This document shows positions 34,908 through 42,900 of a stretch of DNA of 64,000 bases, piece by piece. Origin of the DNA: an uncultured Eubacteriales bacterium (GTDB lineage Bacteria; Bacillota; Clostridia; Tissierellales; Peptoniphilaceae); contig UQBO01000005.1 in the NCBI GenBank assembly GCA_900539225.1, positions 1-64,000 of the forward strand, given 5' to 3'. Made by a program: the position numbers and the translations under genes. Below the pieces are notes generated by a model that did not search any database, had not been told where the DNA came from, and was given only the letters and a program-made list of their open reading frames with translations. Position 1 is the stretch's first letter, and each line of letters opens with the position of its first letter.

Positions 34908-35535
34908 TGGATAAACGTTAAGTGTAACTATTTTGTATAAATTTTCACCAGAATTGTGAGTGGACTTGTTTGGATAAAAGAAAAACACATGAGAATTAAC
35001 CCATGTGTTTCTCTAAGAGAAAAAGAACCCGACCCTATCTCAACGCTTCGCGTTGGATGGGTGCCCCGGAACCTTGCAATTGCCTTCGGCAATTTAAAAT
35101 ATGAAAACCTTATATACTTTTTTTAACTTATCACAAATTAAATAAACCTTGGCACTTCGTGCTCGAAAAAATATTATTTGTGTATATGCTATTTATTATA
35201 AAATTTTTCTTCTTGCTCATACCGCTGCTTCTGGCAGCGGAAGAGAATAAGAACCCGACCCTTGCACAACGCTTCGCGTTGGCAGGGAACCCCGGAACCT
35301 TGCCATCGCCTTCGGCGATGTAAAACATGAAAAAAATATTGCAAAGAGAAAAACACATGAGTATTAACCCATGTGTTTCTCTAAGAGAATAAATATGAAA
35401 AAATATATTTAATATTGTATATTCTTATTAAATTTTCTTCTTATTCATCATCGCCTCCGGCGATGTAAGAGAATAAATAGAAGAACCCCGTCCTTACGGA
35501 CGTGAACCTTGGCACTTCGTGCTCGAAAAATTATT
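34908..35535. repeat. non-coding cluster of modular hairpin repeats
   Basis: No credible gene lies in these 628 bp. Reading the plus strand: 34978-35104 has hairpin AACACATG/CATGTGTT, linker TAAGAGAAAAAGAACCC, hairpin CAACG-CTTCG-CGTTG inside an outer ATC/GAT stem, linker CCCCGGAACCTTG, hairpin ATTGC-CTTCG-GCAAT. 35142-35170 is a half copy (AACCTTGGCACTTCGTGC). 35217-35335 is a full copy with hairpins CCGCTGC/GCAGCGG, CAACG/CGTTG and ATCGC-CTTCG-GCGAT. 35346-35392 repeats the ACACATG hairpin. 35445-35530 has ATCGCC/GGCGAT, CGTCC/GGACG and GCAC/GTGC hairpins with the same linkers. Loops are mostly C(TTCG)G, the stable UUCG form if transcribed left to right. Confidence 0.8.
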
Positions 35536-37605
35536 CTATTTATTTTTTTCTGCGTTGGCTGCTTCTATAATCTTATTTGCATGGTCTTGTGGTACTTCTT
35601 CGTATCTAACAAAGTCCATTTGGAAGGAGCCTCTCGCTTGTGTCATCGCTCTTAGATCTATTGCGTATCTAAACATTTCTGAGTGAGGTACTTCTGCTGT
35701 AATTACTTGTGTACCGTCATCTTGTGGATCTATACCCAGAATTCTGCCTCTACGTTTGTTCATATCGCCCATAACGTCGCCTAGGTAGCTTTCTGGCACT
35801 TTTATTTCTGCCTTAACTATAGGTTCAAGAAGGATTGGTTTTGCTTCTTGCATACCCTTCTTAAATGCTAGTTGTGCAGCGATCTTGAACGCCATTTCGT
35901 TTGAGTCAACGTCGTGGTATGAACCATCGTATAGTGTTGCCTTAACATGTACTACTGGGTAGCCTGCTAAAACACCATGTTCAAGCGATTCTCTAAGACC
36001 TTTTTCAACTGCTGGGAAGAAGTTCTTTGGAACTGCTCCACCGAATACTTCTTCGGCAAATACAAAGTCGTCTCCATCATGTGGTTCAAATCTTACCCAA
36101 ACGTCACCGTATTGACCAGCGCCGCCTGATTGTTTCTTGTGCTTACCTTGAACTTCAGCCTTTTGTCTGATAGTTTCTCTGTAAGCAATCTTTGGATCGT
36201 CAAGTTCAATCTCAACGCCAAATGTGTTTTTCAATTTATCTTTAATAACTGTTAATTGCATATTACCTTGACCACCGATTAAAAGTTCCTTAGTCTCATG
36301 ATTTCTAATTACTTCAAATGTTGGGTCTTCTGCAGTCATCTTGTTAAGCGCAACGCCTATCTTTTCGTCTTCGCCTTGCTTTACAGGTCTTACCGACATA
36401 TATAAAGTTGGCTTTGGATACCTAATTCTCTCGAATATAACAGGATGAGCCTTGTCACATAGCGTATCGCCAGTACGAGCGTGTTCAAGTTTACTTGTAG
36501 CACCTATATCTCCTGCGATGATGGTATCAGTATCGATTTGAGTCTTACCTCTTAAGTAGAATAATCCGCCAAGCTTTTCATCCACTTCTTGACTTGCATT
36601 GTATAATGGTGTAGATTTAGTAATTTTACCAGATATAACTTTGAATAGTGATAGCTTTCCTACGAATGGGTCAACTATAGTCTTGAAAACAACTGCCGAG
36701 AATGGTTCGTTTTCATCTACTTTTCTCATTTCTTCTTTATCTTCCCATGTACCAGTGTATGCACCTACTTCGTTTGGAGCAGGGAAATATCTTTGAATCT
36801 TATGAAGAAGTAGTTCCATGCCTATGCCTTTTTCAACGCTACCTACCATAAGTATAGTTAATTCGCCGTTTCTAACAGCTTGCTTTATACCTTCTTTAAA
36901 TTCAGCATCAGTAAAGGCTTCGCCTGCGAAATACTTTTCCATAAGCTCTTCAGATGTTTCAGCAACGACTTCATTTAACTCGCCTCTAAGCTTTTCAATG
37001 TAGCCATCCCACTCAGCTGGAACAGGAATTTCAGTTCTCTTTCTGCCTTCGTAGCTGTAAGCCTTGTCTTGAATTAAGTCAACCATGCCCTTAAAGCCTT
37101 CAGCTTCACCTATAGGCATAACTAGCGGAACTATGTGTCCACCAAGTTTTGTTTTTATATCTTCCAAAACTTCGTCGAATTTAACATTTTCCTTATCCAT
37201 CTTATTTAAGAAGATAAATCTTGGAGTGTGATATTTATTTAAGTTTTTCCACGCTTTTTCAGTTCCTACTTCAACGCCTGCTTGTGCGTCAATAACTAGT
37301 ATAGAGCCTTCTGACGCTCTCTTCGCACCGTACATCTCGCCAATAAAGTCGAAGTAACCAGGTGTATCAAGGAAATTGTATTTAACATCATTATATTCTA
37401 CAGGAATAACCTTTGTATTGATAGAAACCTTTCTTTGTATCTCTTCTTTGGAGAAGTCTCCAACAGTATTTCCGTCTTCAACCTTACCCATCCTAGAGAT
37501 AGCTCCTGTTGCGTATAAAAGTGATTCAACTAGCATAGTTTTACCACTGCTACTGTGTCCCAAAAGGGATACGTTTCTGATTTTGCTTGCATCGTAAGCC
37601 TTCAT
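35536..37605 (-). CDS. elongation factor G paralogue (EF-G2-like translational GTPase)
   Basis: A 689-residue GTPase with EF-G domain order. G1 is GHSSSGKT (canonical EF-G has AHIDAGKT), G3 DTPGYFDF, G4 LNKMD. Domain II and the III-V region end with GSFQMDFVRYEEVP. The second EF-G at 46378 sits in the str operon and is the housekeeping copy. This divergent copy belongs to the 'EF-G-like' clade whose role (recycling, stress or regulatory) is unsettled. It is monocistronic with a consensus promoter and a hairpin at the transcript start. ATG after GAGGAAAAAAT. Confidence 0.88.
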   Translation of the reverse strand: MKAYDASKIRNVSLLGHSSSGKTMLVESLLYATGAISRMGKVEDGNTVGDFSKEEIQRKVSINTKVIPVEYNDVKYNFLDTPGYFDFIGEMYGAKRASEGSILVIDAQAGVEVGTEKAWKNLNKYHTPRFIFLNKMDKENVKFDEVLEDIKTKLGGHIVPLVMPIGEAEGFKGMVDLIQDKAYSYEGRKRTEIPVPAEWDGYIEKLRGELNEVVAETSEELMEKYFAGEAFTDAEFKEGIKQAVRNGELTILMVGSVEKGIGMELLLHKIQRYFPAPNEVGAYTGTWEDKEEMRKVDENEPFSAVVFKTIVDPFVGKLSLFKVISGKITKSTPLYNASQEVDEKLGGLFYLRGKTQIDTDTIIAGDIGATSKLEHARTGDTLCDKAHPVIFERIRYPKPTLYMSVRPVKQGEDEKIGVALNKMTAEDPTFEVIRNHETKELLIGGQGNMQLTVIKDKLKNTFGVEIELDDPKIAYRETIRQKAEVQGKHKKQSGGAGQYGDVWVRFEPHDGDDFVFAEEVFGGAVPKNFFPAVEKGLRESLEHGVLAGYPVVHVKATLYDGSYHDVDSNEMAFKIAAQLAFKKGMQEAKPILLEPIVKAEIKVPESYLGDVMGDMNKRRGRILGIDPQDDGTQVITAEVPHSEMFRYAIDLRAMTQARGSFQMDFVRYEEVPQDHANKIIEAANAEKNK

Positions 37606-37681
37606 ATTTTTTCCTCCTCATATAAATGTAGTTATTTTATCAATTTACTTTATAAAAGCGTTATATGTAAAAAAATTTAGC

Positions 37682-37703
37682 GTGAAGATAATAATTTCTT
37701 CAC
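37682..37703. promoter_or_regulatory. inverted repeat at the EF-G2 transcript start
   Basis: GTGAAGA and TCTTCAC are separated by 8 bp, starting seven bases downstream of the -10 element. It could be an operator or a 5' mRNA stem. Confidence 0.5.
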
Positions 37704-37709
37704 AAAAAT

Positions 37710-37738
37710 ATTATAACACATATAGATTTTTTTTGCAA
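37710..37738 (-). promoter_or_regulatory. promoter of the EF-G2 gene
   Basis: TTGCAA (37733-37738), 17 bp, TATAAT (37710-37715) on the minus strand. Confidence 0.75.
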
Positions 37739-37777
37739 TGATTTTATCAAGATGATATGCGAAAAGTTTAAAGAGAC

Positions 37778-37803
37778 TAAAAAAGAAGAGCTCATCACTC
37801 TTC
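37778..37803 (-). terminator. intrinsic terminator overlapping the amidohydrolase stop codon
   Basis: GAAGAG, the last two codons of the gene, pairs with CTCTTC, followed by six T on the minus strand. Coding end and terminator stem are the same bases. Confidence 0.75.
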
Positions 37804-38958
37804 CTTCATCTCCTCATATGCTAGACCTATGGCCTTGTAGAAGAATTCTAGGTCCTCTTCGTCAAAGTCAAATGTGTCGCTGTGGTGCGGTCCCTTTAAA
37901 TTTGTTCCCAGCATCATGTGCATGGCTGGAACGCCGCGGCTCTTAAGCTTCTTAAGATAAAAAGTCACATCTTCACTCGCGCCAAAGCTTGGCAACCTAT
38001 GGGTCTTTATCTCATTTGCATTAAGTTTTTCAATCACTCTGTCAATTAATTCATAGTTCTCTTCCTTATATGCATTAGCCTTCGCAAGCACATTCATCTC
38101 GTAACTTGCGCCCTTCGCCTCGGATACGCATCTTGCAATCTTCTCCATAGAAGAAAGCATCTCATCCATCGCCTCGTCGCTATCACTTCTAAGGTCCATA
38201 CCCAAAGTAATTTTATCCATGACAGCATTTCTTTGACCGCCACCATTTATTATACCGATGTTAATAAATTTTTTGCTATGAGCATCAATTGTAAGATCCT
38301 TTATCATATCTATGAAAGACATGGCAATGGTAAGGGCGCTGATTCCCTTTTCAGGCGCGTTTGCTGCGTGCGCCGCCTTGCCAAAAAAGCTCATATCAAG
38401 CTTGGTAGTCGCTAAAAAATCAGTCGTTCCAACACCGATGTAGCCTTTTTTCTCCCCTAGGCCAATGTGATAGGATAAAAATCCACCCACATCCTCTGTA
38501 ATAAAGTCCGCCATGCTTCTTGCACCGCTAACACCTTCTTCAGCGGGTTGAAATAGTACTCTAACTGATTCTCCCGTCTTGCTAAAATGCTCGCATAAGG
38601 CAAGTGCCAAGGCTATGTGTCCATCGTGGCCACATGCGTGCATATTGCCATTAGTCGAGGCAAAACCAAAGGTGTTCGGTAAATGCGTTATATCACTCGT
38701 TTCCTTTATCTTGAGCCCGTCGATATCGGATCTGAATAAAAAGTACGGAGCCGTGCCAAACTCAGCCATCACCCCAGTGAAGCCCTTGTCAATGTCGCTT
38801 ATCTTGCTCTCGGCGCCGCTTTCGTAAAGTGCCCTGCCATAATAAAGTTTACAATTAAAATTTTCAAGTATTTTAATGATCTCCTTAGTCGTCTTCACCT
38901 CTTCAAAGCCGAGCTCGGGGATTTTGTGAAACAATCTTCTGTATAAAACTAAATCCAT
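37795..38958 (-). CDS. M20-family amidohydrolase/metallopeptidase
   Basis: A 387-residue cytoplasmic enzyme of the M20D group (amino-acylase, IAA-amino-acid hydrolase or N-acetyl-diaminopimelate deacetylase type). HACGHDGH gives the first metal ligands, FQPAEEGVSGA the catalytic Glu pair, and GPHHSDTFDFDEEDL the C-terminal histidine. A dimerisation lid lies about 175-290. The exact acyl substrate is not evident. It shares a palindromic divergent promoter with the lipoprotein gene. Confidence 0.85.
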   Translation of the reverse strand: MDLVLYRRLFHKIPELGFEEVKTTKEIIKILENFNCKLYYGRALYESGAESKISDIDKGFTGVMAEFGTAPYFLFRSDIDGLKIKETSDITHLPNTFGFASTNGNMHACGHDGHIALALALCEHFSKTGESVRVLFQPAEEGVSGARSMADFITEDVGGFLSYHIGLGEKKGYIGVGTTDFLATTKLDMSFFGKAAHAANAPEKGISALTIAMSFIDMIKDLTIDAHSKKFINIGIINGGGQRNAVMDKITLGMDLRSDSDEAMDEMLSSMEKIARCVSEAKGASYEMNVLAKANAYKEENYELIDRVIEKLNANEIKTHRLPSFGASEDVTFYLKKLKSRGVPAMHMMLGTNLKGPHHSDTFDFDEEDLEFFYKAIGLAYEEMKEE

Positions 38959-38977
38959 CTTATCACCTACTAGCTAA

Positions 38978-39037
38978 ATCTTACATCAAGAGCCGCGTTT
39001 TGTCAAGCTTGACAAATTGCCGTGGATGTAGTAATAT
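38978..39037. promoter_or_regulatory. divergent promoters sharing a 16-bp palindrome
   Basis: The perfect palindrome TTGTCAAGCTTGACAA (39000-39015) contains the -35 TTGACA of both directions. Plus: 39009-39014, 17 bp, TAATAT (39032-39037). Minus: 39001-39006, 17 bp, TAAGAT (38978-38983). The two polymerase sites overlap at their -35 ends. Confidence 0.75.
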
Positions 39038-39056
39038 ATTCATGTTGAGGTGAATT

Positions 39057-39854
39057 ATGAAAAAGAAATTTATTTTATTTATAACTATGCTAGTGGCCAT
39101 GCTTATGGCATTGACAGCATGTTCAGAAAAAATGGCGAAGTTTACAAAGGAAGAGATAAAAGACTGGAACGTTCCTGAGGGCAAAGAGCCAAAGGCTGAT
39201 GACATCGACGACGACTTTGTTAATGCGCTTAAACGCTTTATTAAGAAGAGCATAGCAGAGAAAAATTATGAAGCCTTCTCAGAGATGGTTAGCGATGAAT
39301 ATTTGACAGCGGTTGACATGACGCGTGATGAATACAGGGCACTTAACAAAGAGACTAGCGAAGCACTTAAAGACATTGACATCGAAGTGTCAGACGTTGA
39401 AGCTAGCCAAGTTGATGAACACGCAATCGAGCTTAGATACACTTTGAGCTTTAATAACTCAAATACGGCGCAGTACATCTACATCTACAAGGATAAAGAC
39501 GATGTATTCAAGTTTGCGCCATCGATGTACGAGCCGCACGCTTGGCAAGTAAGTGACTTTGATAAAGACAAAATCAATATACAGTTCATATCACTTGGCA
39601 AAGTTACTGAGGGTATGGAGGTCAGAGCAAAGCTTATGAGCACTGAGAAATGGGATAGGGAACTACTTAGCGCAACGCTTTACACAGACAGAGGTAAGTA
39701 CGATGCAGCCAAATTCAAGATAAATATTGCAAGTGGCAAGACAGAGCACGCGCTTTTCTACTTTCAGCACGCAAAAGGCAAAGCCGAAAAGTTCGAGCTA
39801 GTCTACAAATGCGATGGCGGCGAAGAAAAGATGACTACATTTGAGTTTAAGTAG
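39057..39854 (+). CDS. lipoprotein of unknown function
   Basis: A 265-residue surface lipoprotein. The signal peptide ends at the lipobox ALTAC (lipid-modified Cys about 22). The mature part is acidic and charged and starts with a helical region, then an NTF2/cystatin-like mixture of helix and strands (AIELRYTLSFNN, QYIYIYKDKDDVFKF), and ends with beta-rich sequence (HALFYFQHAKGKAEKFELVYK). No enzyme motif is visible. Ribosome site GAGGTG. It is monocistronic with its own terminator and is divergently expressed with the amidohydrolase. Confidence 0.75.
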   Translation: MKKKFILFITMLVAMLMALTACSEKMAKFTKEEIKDWNVPEGKEPKADDIDDDFVNALKRFIKKSIAEKNYEAFSEMVSDEYLTAVDMTRDEYRALNKETSEALKDIDIEVSDVEASQVDEHAIELRYTLSFNNSNTAQYIYIYKDKDDVFKFAPSMYEPHAWQVSDFDKDKINIQFISLGKVTEGMEVRAKLMSTEKWDRELLSATLYTDRGKYDAAKFKINIASGKTEHALFYFQHAKGKAEKFELVYKCDGGEEKMTTFEFK

Positions 39855-39880
39855 ATAATTTTTAATAGATATGTATATAT

Positions 39881-39911
39881 AGTAGGAAGATTTGCTTCCT
39901 ACTATTTTTTT
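39881..39911 (+). terminator. intrinsic terminator of the lipoprotein gene
   Basis: AGTAGGAAG pairs with CTTCCTACT around a 5-nt loop, followed by ATTTTTTT on the plus strand. Confidence 0.88.
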
Positions 39912-39913
39912 GC

Positions 39914-39947
39914 AAAAAATATCTGCCAGGACATGCCTAGCAGATAT
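39914..39947 (-). terminator. intrinsic terminator of the first giant surface protein
   Basis: ATATCTGC pairs with GCAGATAT around an inner AGG/CCT stem, then six T on the minus strand. It closely resembles the terminator of the second giant surface protein (58444-58478). Confidence 0.8.
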
Positions 39948-39965
39948 CTGTGATAATAGATCTAA

Positions 39966-42900
39966 CTATTTACTTTTTTCTACGATATACTTTTTCTTGA
40001 TATATACAAGTCCAAGTAAGATCATTAAAGCTAAGAAGATTCCTAAAACATCTTCACTAACGCCAGTCTTTGGTATTACATGTTTGTCAGGCTCTTCAGG
40101 TTTTTCTTCTTCAGGTTCTTCTGGTTCATGTGGTTCTTCCTCTTCAGGTTCTTGTGGTTCCTCAGGTTCTTCTGGTGGTACTTCTTTATTTACTATAGTA
40201 AATCCTTCGTACATATCACCAGAGTAGCTTACTTCGAACTTTCTATCGTCAATATTGTAGATGTTATCGTTTTCGCCTACTTCTTTAACAGTATATGTGT
40301 ATCTTCTTCCTGATTCGTCTTCTAAATCAAGATTAATAAAGCTTGCACTCCAGCCGTTAGCTGCGTTTAAAGTAAGGATTTTGCCACTTGCTTCGCCATT
40401 GATATACAGCTCAACTTGTATATCTCTAGTTTCGCCAAGAGCTTGCCAAACTTTATTTACTCTAACTGTTATAGTTTTTGTTTCTGGTGTAGGTGGTTCT
40501 TCAGGTTTTTCTGTGTTAGTGAAAGTCACTTTAGCTACTTCTGTAATTACTACATCAACTGGATATACGATGATTATGTTTCCATCTTCATCATATTTAA
40601 GTTCTACCTCAGCTTTATCTTCGACTGCTTCTTTAAGTTCAAAAGTATAATTTTTACCTTGAATCATTTTTAAGAATTCATCTTTTGTCAATTCTTTCTT
40701 GTCTGCACCAAAGAATTTTACAGTCTTATCTTTAGCATCAAACTCCATAGTTGTTTCAATAGATTGTTTTCCGTCAAATTTTTCTAAGTCTTCTTCAGTA
40801 AATTCATAGTTGTTTGCAGATAAAACTCCTTTACCTAGAAATTCTTCGAAATATTTCCACTCTTCAGGTGTAAGAGTTATATCTTTATCCACATACTTTC
40901 CTTTTATCTTAATCTTAAGATTTTTAGGGATAGATTCAGTGTTTTCTGTATCCCAAACTTTTTCAACTTCAATACGATGTTTTGGTTGATAATAGTTTGT
41001 AAGCTCAAAATATTTCTTGCCCTCTTCAGTATATGGTTTTACATAAAATAAATTGTAATCATCACCAACATCTGTTAACTTTGGTACATAAAGAACTAAC
41101 TTTCCATTTTCTTCTACTAATTTAAGGACATATGGATCATCGTTTGTAACAATGTCACCATCCCAGTTAGCTTCATACTGGCCAAGGTTTCTTGGGAACG
41201 GCTTTCCATTTTCATCGTAATACATTTTAATTTCTATATCTGAATCTTTAAATTTTCCATTCATTACGATATCTTTGATAACTGTGTCTAAATGCCAATC
41301 CCATCCATCAACTCTATATGGCTCTAGTTTTTTTGTATAAACTTCTTTTACTTCTTTATTCCCAACTTTGTAAATATAGTGCACTTCAAATGGGATATAC
41401 TTAATTCTAAAATATCCACCTGTATAATCTTTATAGATTAGATATTTATCAGAATCTTTATCCCTTTCAACTCTAATATTTAAAATAGAATTTTCTTTTC
41501 TTGTAACAAGTGGAATGAATATTTCAGAATCTTCTTTAACCCAATACTTTTCAAATCCCATGCCATCTAATTCAAAAAATGGAAGTTTGTCAAAATTACC
41601 TTTCCATCCATTATCTTTAGATAAGATAACGTAACGATCGTTTCCATCTTTATCCTTAACTCTCTTTCCATCTTTTAATAGATATACCTTAACAGAATCA
41701 GGAATATCTTTTTCTTCTATCGATTCATCCCATTTTTTCACTACAGGTATTTCTGAATATGGATAGTTAGTAATGGTAAATCTATGATTTGGCACTAACG
41801 CTAACTTATAACCATTGGTATTTTCGGAATAATTATCAGTTGTACCATCTGGATTCCCCATATATTGAGTCCAAAGATATGGTAGTTGAATTTCAACTGT
41901 CCCGTCTTCTTTTTCAAGTATATAGGCTTCATGCCATGGACCTTCGTCATCCCACCAATTAGAATCAGCAGTTAAACCATTGTAACCGAGACCGACCCAA
42001 GCATCAGATGGTTCATAGGCTTTGTCATAACTATGATATGTTATTTTTACATCTTTAAGATCCTTAAGCTTATCAAGAAGCATATCTTTTACGAGACCAG
42101 TCCATTTTTCTTTGTCTTCTTTATAGTCAATTTTAATATCTTCTCTTGAGATTTCATGTCCATTCTTATCCTTATGGATAAATACGATTTTGTAGTCCAT
42201 TTGCTTGTGAGGTGGCATATCAAAATTAATGGCATTATCATCATTAGGGTATTTTTCACCAGCAAATACTCTTTCAACCTCTAAAGAATTTAATGTTTCA
42301 TCTATAACAGAGTAGAAATCATCATTTCTTTCCTTTATTGAGTAGCTGATCTTCTTTTTCATAAGCTCTTCAGCTGTAAATGGTAAATTTTTAAACTTAG
42401 CTATCCAGCCATTAGCTTTATTTAGTTCTACTTCGCCATATTTTGCATCGCCGATAAATAAATCAACACAAATGCTTTTAGGCTTTTTATCTTCTGGAAT
42501 TGATTTATGCCACTTTTTATCTATAGTTATTTCATAGTCGCCAGTTTTTCCTGGAGGAGTAGTGTTAGCATTTGATCCAATTCCAGCACCCTTTAAAGCA
42601 GTGTTGCCCATAATAAATAGATTAGAGTTTGTCCAAGCTTCATTTTTTGTTTGAGCATCATATATAGCTTGTAAAGATACAGCTTTGTCTGTATGATACA
42701 TCCATTCTGGAACTTCTTTACCATCATATAGATATTTGATAATATTTCCTTTTTCTGTGATAGGAGATATATTTGTTAAGAATTTTGGATAATCAAAACT
42801 TTCTCCATTAGAAATACTATAATTATCTTTTTTTCCATGAGTAAAAATGTCTTTACCACCAGATGAAGCATCATTATCAAAAATGTAAACTGAATTAAAA

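Noticed and set aside
35131..35358. 75-residue frame on the minus strand inside the repeat cluster
   Set aside because: It runs through palindromic hairpins, has no ribosome site and no protein-like pattern; the open frame is a by-product of the repeats.
34908..35535. CRISPR array
   Set aside because: The repeats are palindromic modules of unequal spacing and length, with no uniform direct repeats and unique spacers, and no cas genes are near.
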